A DNA stretch of 64,000 bases from Lutjanus erythropterus. Lineage: Eukaryota > Chordata > Actinopteri > Lutjaniformes > Lutjanidae. Below the pieces are notes generated by a model. The model was not told the origin of the DNA. It made no database searches and saw nothing but the letters and a program-made list of their open reading frames with translations. Of the stretch, positions 13,361 to 62,088 are shown piece after piece. The stretch is from the NCBI GenBank assembly GCA_020091685.1, contig CM034608.1, positions 11,799,046-11,863,045 of the forward strand, read 5' to 3'. The translations under genes were made by a program, and so were the position numbers. Numbering within the stretch: position 1 is the stretch's first letter; each line of letters starts with the position of its first letter.

Positions 13361-13386
13361 GGTGGGGGTGGGGGGTGGGGGTGGGG
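13361..13386 (+). other. G-quadruplex-type motif
   Basis: Five G-runs of four to six bases, separated mostly by single T residues, occur within about 26 bp. This satisfies any standard intramolecular G4 pattern. No gene is adjacent. Confidence 0.75.
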
Positions 13387-14578
13387 TCTGAAGGGGAGCC
13401 TGCCAGATGGTTAGTAACATGGTTTGGTGATGAAAGTATCTTAAGCCATATTATTCCTCTAGCTCACTGAATCTTTGTCTAGCCCCTCTCCAGCAAGTAC
13501 ATTATTATGTCAGGACAAGGACTCGAGTGACCCCTTTAGGGTTTTTATTAGTTACAACTAGAGGTGTATATCTGACTGAATGAGACTGATTTCATATGTA
13601 TCTTGATACATGCTCAACGATACAATACATTTTAGAAACTTTTAAATAGCCAGCGATTTGGTATGATATGATTCAGCCCTGTCGCTATGCAACACAAGAC
13701 GATGCAATGTGTGACTCTTCAATTCAATGAATGATATTTGTAAGATACTATTAGTTCTAAAAAGACATCCTGATAGTTTTACTAAATTCAGTAACAGGAG
13801 AGACAGAGAGAAAGAGATATTATGGTGATGTTATCATCTTCTTAGGAGTCTCATTTGTAATTGAGATACTTTCGCCGAAATGAGAAAAAAATTTAAAACT
13901 TTAAAATGCATTTTTGCAGTAAGATGACATTCTACCCTGTTTCATATGAAGAGTGGTTGGGTTTTAATTAGTGTGGGGGAACAGTGATGCTCTGTGTTAC
14001 CTGCTCTCCCAGTGCCTTGCTGTCTCTGTGGGTCAGACTCGTGGCTCTGCACTCTGATGTCCGACATGTTTTGCATCGGTGATTTGCAGCATTGTTTCTC
14101 ATCTTTCTTAAAAAAAACCCAAACTTATACCTACACTCACGCGTTATGAAAGTTTGGTGGTGCAATGCAGAATGACATCATTTCTTTCACTGTCTGTTTT
14201 CAGCACCGTCTCAGGTACTCTTGTCTGTTTTGAGGAAATGAAGGAGAAGGAGGAGAGAGAAGGAGGGGGGGAGCGCTTGTTTTGTGTGAGTGTCCAGCAA
14301 GAGCGGTGCAGGCAGAGTCAGGGGGATAGAGAAACAGAGGAAAGTTACAGCAGCAGTTCACTGATGCCAAAAATGAAATATATGCACATCCTAATGAGTA
14401 TGAGTACCAACACGCTTGTGCTGAATTGATTTTTTTCCAATTCATGTTCAGTGTTTTACCAGAACAGGCTGTCTGAACTGATGCACTTGTATCTTACATT
14501 AAAGCCTGATATATTGGATGCATGAGTGAATCATTAGACCCCTACTTACAACAGAGTATTCACTGAATTACCCTGCAT

Positions 14579-14830
14579 ACATACTTGTAGAAACTAGTGG
14601 CCCTGTGCCCAAGACAACATGATAAAGTGCCCTGTAAAGTTACCCTTCAGTCAAGAAAATGCGCTGAAGTGCCCTCTAGGGTGCATTTCCAGTGAAGAAA
14701 ATCTGCTAAAGTGCCCTCTAGAGCACTCTTTCAGTAGACAAAACATGATCATATGCCCTTAAAGGTGCCCTTTCTGTAGACAAAATATGATGAAGTGCAT
14801 TATGACTTTTCTTGCAGGTGTCCCACCACA
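14579..14830 (+). repeat. 42-bp minisatellite
   Basis: Units start at 14621, 14663, 14705, 14747 and 14789, exactly 42 bp apart. Each contains (A)AGTGCCCTCTAGGGTGC or a variant, then a CAGTxxACAAAA-type segment. A partial unit lies to the left and the array fades to the right into a unique flank up to about 14990. Confidence 0.85.
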
Positions 14831-16334
14831 TACAGCTAGTATTGCTTTTTGTTGCACAGTTGTTGGGTAATACAGTCAACCCACCATACTGGGTACAAGT
14901 AACCCCAAAGCTCTGCCCTCCAGTGTGCTCTCCAAGTGCATCACTTTTGGTGCACTCGTGCCACACTGCATACAGCTGTTGTCCTTTTTAGTTTTTTTGC
15001 CCCTACCACTCAGACAGCCTGAGTCTGCCACTGAGCTGATATTCAGATTCTAGTAGTTAATTATAATGAAGTAATTAAAATGACCATTGCCTGTTCATAT
15101 CATGCAGAATCAATATCGCTCCATATTAATAATTGGTAGTTTTGCTGCAGGGTCTTCTGTGTGACACTGAAACACTCGTCAAGGTGTTGGACAGATCAGA
15201 TCCAATACTGAGACAGAAAATCTGGACCTGATTCCATCATCACTCTTGAGCCTGTATTGTCTTCCACATGTTAGCTATGTGAACTGAACCCATCCTCCCA
15301 TCAGTGGACACCAGCTCTGCAGCTGGTTTACAACCTTGTCAGTGCCTCCTGAGTAAAGAGTAACAAAACAATTACAGCGACCAATAACCATTTGAATGTG
15401 CATATGGGCATGTGTGTCTATTATCATTAAGATACACTTGAGAAAAAATGTGAACCTATCCTTTAACCATAATATAGGCTCTGTCGCCAGTGTTGTAACG
15501 TTCAGCTCAGGTCTCTCAGTAACTCTCCGTGGTTCTGAATCAGTCAAACCAAACCACTCTTGTCTCTTTCCATGGTGCTGAAACACTGTGTCTTTCTCCA
15601 TAACGCTGAAAAATTCAAAACCATGCTTTGTCCCAAATCACTCCCTCATTCATTAATTAGTCATTCCCTACCTCTCATCTTATTTGGAACACTTCTGCGC
15701 CACCATTAGCAGGTGTACTGTTGAATAAGTGTAATTAACACATCTGCCTGAGCTGTAGTGGAGTGTGCAGCAGTGCACTGCACATACCACCAAAGTATAC
15801 CAAATATATTCTGTATTTAAATCAATTTAATTTAAATTAATGTTCCAACTTATTTTAAGCATTATAATGTTTAAAACACTGCTGGAGCTGCCTCATAAGA
15901 ATGCCATGAAGTAAACTTAATGTTAATTCAGGATAATACTGACTTGTTAGCATAAACAAGAGACATGGCGTCTGTCAAACCATTTATTTTCGACATAAAA
16001 TCCAGCATTACTCTCTTACACCTTTGAGGCTGAAAGCTGTCAAGCTAATTCAAGAATTACTTCCCATGTAAAAACATTTCCAAGAAACAAAGGCACTCAT
16101 TTGAGTCACAAATAACTCATTGTGCCGTTGGAAGAAAAAGCTGTGTTGAAAGGTTTCCAACATAACCATACAACAAACAAAGTTTGTTTAAATTCAGCAG
16201 AAGGGACAGCAGAGAAGAAAAGAATAATGTTCTCTCATTATCTCCCTAAAACATGGAGGATGGGTTCCACAGCACATTTTGTTAGAAGTCCATTTTATAA
16301 TTGCAGTATGGAGCACCAGCTTTGTGTGCACAAA

Positions 16335-16340
16335 TTTATT
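16335..16340 (-). terminator. galt: candidate galt poly(A) signal
   Basis: On the minus strand this reads AATAAA, about 1.1 kb beyond the galt stop and just outside the foldback element. A second one is at 15983-15988. I see none between 16376 and 17470. If either is used, the foldback lies inside the galt 3' UTR. Confidence 0.25.
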
Positions 16341-16375
16341 CAAAACATATACTGTATGTTGTGCAATTAAGAATA

Positions 16376-17290
16376 TCTTGGTAACTTTGGTATTTTTGCA
16401 CCTGGACCCTGTTTTCACACTAAGTGACAAATGGGGACAGCAATTTTTGAAATTGATCCAGTATTGAGGGAGAGCACTGCAGCCAGCAGAGGCAAAGTGA
16501 ACTGAAATGTAATCCCTCCAGGCAACTGTGCACCATCAACGTAAGATCACTAAAAGTGCTTGATTTTGCCACAGACCAGCTCAGATTGTAAGAAGTGTCT
16601 GAGAAAATTGTGGGACGGATCAGTGAGAGACCTTTTTTTAAAGAGTGAGAAATGTTCTGTTAAACCAGAAACTTGCTGCTCGCAAAAGCTAACCTGACTC
16701 CCTTTGCAAAACGTCACATTGTTCTTCATTCAAACACGACAGAAACACTATAAAACTCACCAAAAATGTCTTGGCTTGTTTTTTCCACTGCTCCAACAAT
16801 CCCCACCTCTGGTTCAGTCTAAATAAATCCCCTGCTTCTTTGATGTCCAACCTCCCTCCTGCTCCTCTCTGCGTATTTTCACATCTCATACTGTGAATTA
16901 AAGGTTAGTTCTGACCAAACCAGAGGTGGAGATTGGTTGGAGTAAAGGAAAGATGAGCTGAGATGTTTTTCGGTGAGTTCTGCTGTGTTTAAATCAAGAT
17001 GATTATGTTAAGTTTTTTGCAAATGGAGTCAGGTTAGTTTGGTGAGAGCAATAAAACCGCTGTTTCTGGTTATACAAAACATATCTTATTCTTCAAAAAA
17101 CAAAGGTCACTGTTCTAAGACACTCACAATAACAATATGAGCCTGTCAGTAGCAAAAACAAGCACAGGACTTGCAGCACTCTCTCGATATTGGACCAACT
17201 TCAAAAGCTGGTGTCCTCATTAGTTGCTTCAACACAAACATGTGGGAAAATAGGGTCCAGGTTCAAAAGTACTGAAGTTACCCTTTAAAG
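16376..17290. mobile_element. long foldback element beside the galt stop
   Basis: The left arm (about 16379-16812) and right arm (about 16908-17284) are reverse complements with moderate divergence. CACCTGGACCCTGTTTTC pairs with the reverse complement of GAAAATAGGGTCCAGGTTC, and CCAGAGGTGG with CCACCTCTGG. The outer edges GGTAACTT and AAGTTACC also pair. The loop is about 95 bp. No coding frame fits a transposase. A single-arm relative lies at 25120-25335. The element ends 180 bp from the galt stop codon. Confidence 0.85.
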
Positions 17291-17469
17291 CCCTGTGTTT
17301 AGAGAGGCACTTCAACATGTTGTACCAACTCAGAAAAGTATGTTACAGTTACATATGATGAAATTGTTATTTTTACATAACTTTCAAAACAAAAGCAATT
17401 CATCAACTGTGTATTTCCAAAAAATATACAGTGGTTTGAATACAGCTGTATTTTCTTTTGTATTAACTT

Positions 17470-55582
<38,113 letters not shown>

Positions 55583-56150
55583 GTCGGTCAGTGGTGTTTG
55601 ACAACTGACACCTCCGCTGTGTCAAACAGCTGTACCATCAAACCCCCTCTAAACTTACGCTAACAGCTTCCAGACAGCTGTAACTCGTCCACAAAACCCT
55701 GTGGCCTACTTCCTGTATTTTTGACAAACAACAAAAACGTGCTCTTTGAGACAAATCCACGTGTGGTGACAAACATCAAAACCTGCAAAATTATGGGCGA
55801 AAGCGAAGAAATAATAACAAGATATTCAAATAATGTTCACATTTAACATAACTTATTTAAATTTATCTTTATGGATACCTCTTTTTATATAAAATTGCAA
55901 AATAAATAAAAACTACTTAAGGGGGGTTTACAATGTGCTGGCAACCCTGAAGTTGCCGTCGCCTACGCGACTGACTCGCACTCTGATTGGCTGAGCAGTC
56001 ACTTCCCGCCCCCGGCTGATCAGGAAGAAGCCGTCCTGTGGACTCACGCCTCCTCTGCCGATGGGGGGTTTGGAGCAATCTGTCTGCCTCTTTTTCCACG
56101 TGTAGTAACACCTGCTGCTCTGTCCCTGTCTGTCTAGTTTTGTTTTGACC
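55583..56150. promoter_or_regulatory. divergent galt/sigmar1 promoter interval
   Basis: Only 568 bp separate the galt ATG (minus) from the sigmar1 ATG (plus). An inverted CCAAT box (GATTGGCT, 55985-55992) and a GC box (CCCGCCCCC, 56005-56013) sit 140-165 bp upstream of the sigmar1 ATG in a locally CpG-rich patch. No TATA box stands out. The galt-proximal half (55583-55900) is AT-richer with no motif I can name. Head-to-head orientation is conserved with mammals, so shared regulation is plausible but inferred. Confidence 0.6.
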
Positions 56151-56295
56151 ATGTCTGTTGTCAGAACGAGTTTTAAACTGTTCGTGTTCGCCGCAGTCAC
56201 CGTCCTGGTCGTGCTGCTGCTGCGGCAATGGATGGCCACCAAACAGTACGTTTTCAACAAAGAAGACGTCGCCAAATTGGCCAAACAGTATGCAG
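56151..56295 (+). CDS. sigmar1: sigmar1 coding exon 1 (residues 1-48)
   Basis: This 145-nt exon begins [20 protein letters not shown]. It carries the hydrophobic transmembrane segment, then [16 protein letters not shown], matching human FVFQREEIAQLARQYA. The donor GTGAGT is at 56296, phase 1. Confidence 0.96.
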
Positions 56296-58194
56296 GTGAG
56301 TTTGTAATGAGGAATGTTATGTCTAAATCGTGTCATGACCAACCTGCCGCTCACTCAAATGCAGTTTAAAGTAAAACTGCTTATCTGTGTGTAGCCCAAG
56401 TAGTTCTATTCCCCGCCATCCATACATACTGTAAAAATGTCTCTCTTCTCAGGACAGGATCATGAGCAGGCCTTCTCCAAAGTGGTGGTGGAGCTCAGGA
56501 AGAGGTAATGATTACACTATTTTGCATCAGAAGTATATTCAAACACTTTATGTCAAGGAACCAGTAAAAGTCTTTAAATTTTTATATAAAGCGATTAATA
56601 AATTTTCAAAATCGTGATGGATCCATATTCAGTCAATCACTTACTGTTATGTCCAATCCAACCTGAGTGTTTAAAGCCAAATGGTATGTCATATTGCTGA
56701 TACAGTCTCTGTTGACAAAGCTTGGTTACCCACTACTGCATCTAATGATTTATTTTCTATTTATTTATGAGCTAAGTAATGATTTATCCTTTAAGAAGGC
56801 TAGCCAGTAACGGATGCTGCCCATTACACCCATTCAACAATAACAGAGATGTATGATAAATTTCAGGGTCATAGATTATTGGCTGATAATGGGAAAATTA
56901 TATTTATTACTCCAATAAATATAATCTGAGTTCTTAGGCAAAATTCTGTATAAAAACCAACAAATATTTGTGAAGTTCTCTGATGTACTTTACTAGAAAA
57001 AATACATGGTGGGAGGGGTCAGGACTGTTCTTTGTTTTCCTCGTTATAGTGATGTCAGTGAGGTCACAGTGGCCTCCAATGACCAAATTTTAATTGGTTC
57101 ATCCTTTAGTCCAAGTGGAATCACTCAAGGCACTCTTGTGATGTCGCATTGATGCCTCCAGCCGTGGTTGTCACTGGTGTGAGGGGTTACAAATGTTAAA
57201 TTATTGGTTGTCTTATCGATATTGGCAGTGAGAAGCAGATAATTTACCTGTTATGCTTACTGGCTGAAAAAATCCCTGTCACACATCCATAAACAACAAT
57301 TATCAGTCCTCCTTGGCAGTTTATCAGTATCCTTTCTGATGTGAATATATGTTTGAAAAACGGCTAAATAAAGTGTAACTGAACCAGGTATCCCGGCCAC
57401 ATCCTGCCAGATGAGGACCTGCAGTGGGTGTTTGTGAACGCCGGAGGTTGGATGGGCTCCATGTGTCTCCTCCACGCCTCGCTCACAGAGTACCTGCTGC
57501 TGTTTGGTACTGCAGTGGACACAGGAGGACACTCAGGTGAGGAATGAAGGTGGTTGAAAGTCAAAAGAAATGAATCATCAAATGAAATCATCAACATTTA
57601 TGCATAATCCTCTGAAAATTTGCTCTTGGTTTTGTAAGGGTCAAACACAAGTGATCTGTTTAATAAAAACTTAAATATGCAGTACATGTCTCCCAGCTTC
57701 CAAAAACAAATACCTGGAAGCCATTTTCTTGGCCCTTGTGATATGTTCTTCACACCATGTCTGCCCTCTTCTGTCAGGTCGTTACTGGGCTGAGATTTCT
57801 GACACCATCATATCCGGCACCTTCAGACAATGGAAGGAGGGGACAACCAAGAGTGAAATATACTACCCTGGTAGCAAATTTTAATCTTTTATGATCTTAC
57901 TTTATATGAATGGTTTTCTTTAGGTCCTAAATTAATATTTTCTTGTCTTAAACCCACCCTCCAGGTGACACCATTGTACACAGTGTAGGTGAGGCCACAT
58001 CGGTCCAGTGGAGCGCTGGGACGTGGATGGTGGAGTATGGCCGGGGTTTCATCCCCTCCACGCTGGGTTTTGCTCTAGCAGACACCCTGTTCAGTACCCA
58101 GGACTTTGTCACAATGTTCTACACCATGCGCGTCTATGTCAAGGGTCTGCTGCTCGAGGCTGGTACACTACTTACAGAGGCCGGAGTTTTCTGA
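56151..58194 (+). CDS. sigmar1: sigma non-opioid intracellular receptor 1, 5 coding exons
   Basis: This is an ER membrane protein of the ERG2/sigma-1 family that binds diverse small ligands and acts as a chaperone at ER-mitochondria contacts. The exons at 56151-56295, 56453-56504, 57388-57536, 57778-57870 and 57965-58194 join to 669 nt, or 222 residues (human 223), all GT-AG and in phase. Residues about 8-25 form the single transmembrane helix; the rest is the cupin-like ligand-binding domain. The ligand-contacting acids are present as Asp124 and Glu170 (human Asp126 and Glu172). Glu100 and Tyr101 correspond to human Glu102 and Tyr103. The start ATG has A at -3. An in-frame TTG six bases upstream is not a likely start. 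The gene is head-to-head with galt, as in mammals. Human SIGMAR1, as I recall it, has four exons; exons 2 and 3 here correspond to one human exon. Confidence 0.97.
56453..56504 (+). CDS. sigmar1: sigmar1 coding exon 2 (residues 49-65)
   Basis: This short 52-nt exon encodes [17 protein letters not shown] plus two bases of an Arg codon. It matches human GLDHELAFSRLIVELRR. The acceptor is TTCTCAG and the donor GTAATG. It ends in phase 2, at an intron position human lacks. Confidence 0.93.
56505..57387 (+). other. sigmar1: sigmar1 intron 2 (883 bp)
   Basis: A GT-AG intron interrupting the region encoded by a single exon in human. Some of 57000-57130 (AGTGATGTCAGTGAGGTCAC and CAAATTTTAATTGGTTCATC) resembles 3000-3055, indicating a dispersed repeat. 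Confidence 0.8.
57388..57536 (+). CDS. sigmar1: sigmar1 coding exon 3 (residues 66-115)
   Basis: This 149-nt exon encodes [20 protein letters not shown], then [20 protein letters not shown] and [10 protein letters not shown]. It is nearly identical to the human core. The acceptor is ACCAG and the donor GTGAGG. Confidence 0.97.
57778..57870 (+). CDS. sigmar1: sigmar1 coding exon 4 (residues 116-146)
   Basis: This 93-nt, phase 1-1 exon encodes [20 protein letters not shown] and the segment up to SEIYYP. It contains Asp124 of the ligand pocket. Its length matches the human exon known to be skipped in a variant lacking 31 residues, so in-frame skipping is possible here too. Confidence 0.97.
57965..58194 (+). 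CDS. sigmar1: sigmar1 coding exon 5 and stop (residues 147-222)
   Basis: This exon encodes [16 protein letters not shown], then [20 protein letters not shown] and DTLFSTQDF, ending in EAGVF and TGA at 58192. Glu170 is the conserved ligand-binding acid. The C-terminal helices are as long as in human. Confidence 0.97.
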
Positions 58195-59744
58195 GGCTCA
58201 AACGCCCACACTGGGACAGTAACATCAGTTTGCCTTGTCATGGCACACCATTTTACCACTGACATCTAGCATGGGGAAAAAAAAGTCTGTGAAAAATCAT
58301 TCAAGCTCAAATATTTTTGCCTGGAATTGTAGACGATTCAAATTTGTTCTTGCCTCTCATCAAGGCTGTCAAAAACAAAGTGTTTAAGTCTATTTCACTG
58401 TACCTAGTGACATCAAACCAATAATTGATAATATTCAACAACATGTCTTCCTAACTCAAGCCTCAGCCCGCCATTATCTGTGATAGCGTCTTACTCTACA
58501 CAATGAGCATTCCTCCAAGAGCTCATACTGCCTACAGTGAGGACAGATATTTTTTAGGATCTGGCTTAAAGAAGCGAGTAGTTTCTACTCTTTCCAAATA
58601 TGTGATTCTTTTGGGAATAATCTGTAACCAGGCTTTTGAGTATTCACTCTTTTAGCAAGGACTCACTTTTAAAATTAAGCACTTATTATAAAATACCGAT
58701 GGTGTCATATGAACACTGGGTGTTGACCCTCAAATTTGGGGACCAAGGAATCACTTTTAAAACAAATATGCAATGACAAAAATATCTCAAAACTACTATT
58801 TTCTTAGCTAAAAACCCATTTCATATTTATATGCATGTGGACTCTCAGTAAATGAAAATGATCATCTTCATGAAGATCTAACTTCTCAAACCAGTCATAG
58901 AAACTAGCATCAAGAATCCAAGAAGCATGTTTGCTCCAAAGATCCAAGATCTCCATTTCCTCATTCACATTCAATGACTTGTATATAATATAAAGTATTT
59001 TTTGAAAATGTTGAAAATCCAAGGGTGGTATGTTAAAGAAAACTGCCAGGGTGATCTGTGCACAATGTCCCAAGTTTGGCTTCTTGTGAGTCATAGTCCA
59101 GTTCCTAACAGCTCAGAGACTGCAGTGTTTTAATGATTATATAGTAGTTACTATCATGGTGTGCGCTCAACCACTTCACAGCTACTGGGCAGCATCAGAT
59201 TTCAATTTTAATGGAGCACTTGTCACATTTCTCCTCCTTTTCCTGTCACAGCCCCAACTTTTGTTAGGTGTAATTCAGTCTCTTTTCCTCTCATCACTTT
59301 GGTAGAGGTCTGTCCATTAAATCTAATCACACTTGGAGCCCTATTTGCAAACTGTAAAGCAGAGAAAACACTAAAATACTCTTTCTGAGAAATTCAGGAG
59401 CCCTTTGAAATGTTTGTGGTGTTCCTATGTGGGTAAGAAAATGGATAAAAATGCTGCTGTTCTGTACTTTTAGACCTCTGCCATTTTATACTGTAATTGT
59501 ACATGTTCCATTCATCCAGTTAAATGTCCAATATGTAAGATTTATGGTGATTTATTGGCAGAAATTGAATATTATTACATCAATATATCAAATTCATAAG
59601 TATGTTTTCATCAGTGCATAAGCACCTGAAAAGAAGAATCTTGATTTTGTTGCCTGAGCAGTTTATATCTACAGCGGGAGCAGTCCTCCTGTACAGAGTC
59701 TGCCCACTGTTCCCATTTTGCATGAATTTCACCACTGTAGGATC

Positions 59745-59840
59745 TCCTACATGTTATGAAGGGGAGGGTGAGGACACATGTTTGTAATCCGCAAGATCAC
59801 CACTAATGCCGCTAAATCTTACACTCCGGACCTTTAATGG
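59745..59840 (+). repeat. dispersed repeat copy in the sigmar1 3' region
   Basis: CTCCTACATGTTATGAAGGG, TTTGTAATCCGCAAGATCAC, GCTAAATCTTACACT and GGACCTTTAA align with 43535-43625 and 11318-11395, all in plus orientation. Confidence 0.65.
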
Positions 59841-60400
59841 GATGGACTGAATCTGTAAAGGGTGACTTCATTCAGAAACTGCATCAGAGAGCGTCATGAG
59901 TTTGAGTAGTGTTGTTGCAATCCTTTTGAAAATGTCGCTGTTGAGATAAACTTGAATAATTTTGTGCTCTGACCAAGTGAGACTGCTTTGCCTCTGTTCA
60001 ACGTCTGGAACTTTGCACTAGCCCAACAGGGCGAAAACAGAACCACATCTACAGGCCTCGTTCTCTATACTGTAACAGAATACTGAGCTAAAATGGCAGA
60101 AAAATCAAAGCCGTTTGGAAATATGATTGGTGTATTTCACCTGGAATTGTACAACACGAGCAACTCGCTGCTGCTGAATCCGCTATCTCCTTGTTTGAAC
60201 CCTGTCAGATAAAATTGCCCTATTTTCCAGACTGATGCACGAATCCATCAAGCACCATGTAGGGTTTTCATGGTAGTTGAATGATACTGTATTATACTGT
60301 ACTACTCTAAACTGGAGAACCATCAGGATGGCAAAACAAAAAAATGCTCTGATGTGCAATTTACTGTACGGTGAAGCTGAAAACTGACAGTGCCAACAGA

Positions 60401-60406
60401 AATAAA
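60401..60406 (+). terminator. sigmar1: candidate sigmar1 poly(A) signal
   Basis: This AATAAA hexamer lies 2.2 kb after the stop codon on the sigmar1 strand. An earlier ATTAAA at about 59318 is a weaker alternative. There is no transcript evidence. Confidence 0.4.
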
Positions 60407-60420
60407 TGTTTTTGAAAGAA

Positions 60421-62037
60421 AATTATACAAGCCTGGTTTATTAATTATTACTATATACACAAAGAAAAACTCAAAGAACTCACCTAACCTTCACTAAAGT
60501 CACAGCACCACTGGCAGGGTGGTTTTCATCACTATTCATCACAGTATAATACTGCATCTGAGTGACTTATAATCACAGTATATAATCCATCACAGATGCC
60601 TTTGTTCTGAAAAACAAACAAAAGTAAACAATAGGGGTAATTTAAGGCAATAAACAAGCACCAGCTGAGTATAATCACAAAACTGACCTCATATATAGTA
60701 CTCCGGAGAGTTAATAAAAATAGAGATGAGGTTAGGGATTGTGGGTAGGTGGAGAGATGCTGAGTGAACAGAAGGTGTTATTCAATAAACGAGGCCAGCA
60801 GAATAGAGGAGAGACACATCGGTCCTCATCTCCGTCTGCAAATGTCAAGAGGATGCAGACAACCTGATTTGTTGTCATCATATCCATGAGAGAGGTCCAG
60901 GTGTTGATGATAGAAGTGTGTGTTTGATCGTGCACGCTTTTGTGTGTGCATGCTCTACATACCTTTGCACATGTGCATGCTGCTTGTAGGTTGTGTATGT
61001 AGGTGTTAATACTATATGTATGCTCTATATCCTATTTGATGTTTCCTCTTCCCTGTCCATCCATCCATCTGTGTATGTGTTACCATATCATGCCAGATAT
61101 AGATTTAATGTCAGCACCCTCCCTCTTTTTAAAGGAGATGTATTCAGAATCGAAGACAGGCGACCAGAGCTGAAATACCAGCGTGCCCAGGCAGCGGCCG
61201 CACATTAATGGGATAGATGACGACCTCTTTGACTAATCACTTTGCATTCTCCGGACCGATGATGCCCTTCCACCTCACACAGGGGCAATACAATTTTATG
61301 TCTTAAGAATGAGCACATATGAATACAGGATGCAAGTATTGAAACATTGCAAAAAAGGGATGCAATATAAAATATATTTTTAAAAAGATATAAGACATAT
61401 ATCCTCATGTGATTAGAATTGCATAAAGAGGTGTCCTTTGGAATGAAACATCAGACAAGGGAAACAGATAGAACCTAGGCCTTGATTATTGGGTACTTCA
61501 GTATGTAGCTTCAATTTACTCACAACAAAGCTCTTTATTGCCCTCTAGTGGGCACACTCAGTATCACATGACTTCATGTTTTTGTGTAGAATTCTTTTAC
61601 ATCATTGCATTTGGAATAACATATCCATGTAAATAAGACTTCAGTTTAATTGTTAAACTCTATTGGCAGTATTTGTGATTAAGATGAATAGAAGGCAACA
61701 CGTACACACCGTGCTCAGTCCCCAAAAATTAAAAAAATTAAAGCCCCAAAGAATCCATTTTAAAGAAGACTGGGATCTCAAAGTCTTCCTGTGAAATGTC
61801 CTGTGAAACAAGCATATTTTATAAACAAGGGTTTTTTATATATTTTCAAATATAACTTTTTAAATACAAGCTTACTGTATTTATATGATTTCAACACTTC
61901 AGTCACTGTCATTGTCAGTATTTTTTTTTCCACGTGCACCTACGGTGGCCCCGAGGGGAAACCCACAAGACCCCACACAGCGAACAGGCTTCAGAAACAA
62001 CTGAGAACATCACAACACATACAGACTCACAGTCATG
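60421..62037. other. sigmar1-katnal2 intergenic region
   Basis: It contains an unexplained exon-like frame (61134-61208), an ATTAAAAAAATTAAAG stretch near 61727, and at 61930-62030 a CCTACGGTGGCCCCGAGGGG segment. Apart from these I see no gene; promoter elements of katnal2 are not obvious. Confidence 0.6.
61930..62030. repeat. probable repeat just upstream of katnal2 ATG
   Basis: ACGGTGGCCCCGAGGGGAAA followed by C/A-only stretches (ACATCACAACACATACAGAC) resembles a dispersed fish repeat I recall. It ends directly before the start codon at 62038, so it may supply the 5' UTR. Confidence 0.45.
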
Positions 62038-62088
62038 ATGGAGCTTTCATACCAGTCGATGAAAATCGCCCATCAAGCCCGGGAGGCC
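62038..62088 (+). CDS. katnal2: katnal2 coding exon 1
   Basis: These 17 codons, from MELSY to REA, end at the donor GTGAGT in phase 0. The two adjacent in-frame ATGs make the exact initiation codon uncertain by one residue. Confidence 0.9.

Larger units (their letters stand above)
1..16375. other. intergenic region with repeats, no supported gene
   Basis: No open frame here resembles a protein I recognise and no chain of splice-compatible exons emerged. The sequence holds simple repeats, two foldback elements, SINE fragments and minisatellites, listed separately. Stretches at 5550-7900, 9100-10170 and 15000-16375 show nothing I can name beyond AT-rich sequence. In mammals IL11RA follows GALT; I see no exon of it here. 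Confidence 0.6.
58195..60420 (+). other. sigmar1: probable sigmar1 3' UTR
   Basis: No gene is seen after the sigmar1 stop. A canonical AATAAA at 60401-60406 is the first strong polyadenylation signal I find on this strand, implying a UTR of about 2.2 kb. A teleost repeat copy lies at about 59745-59840. The minus-strand open frame at 58804-59094 matches nothing I recognise. Confidence 0.5.

Noticed and set aside
56145..56150. Upstream in-frame TTG as sigmar1 start
   Set aside because: The ATG at 56151 has a good context and matches the expected protein length; TTG initiation is unlikely in vertebrates.
58804..59094. 96-codon minus-strand open frame behind sigmar1
   Set aside because: It has a plausible residue mix but no recognisable similarity, and it lies antisense to the probable sigmar1 3' UTR.
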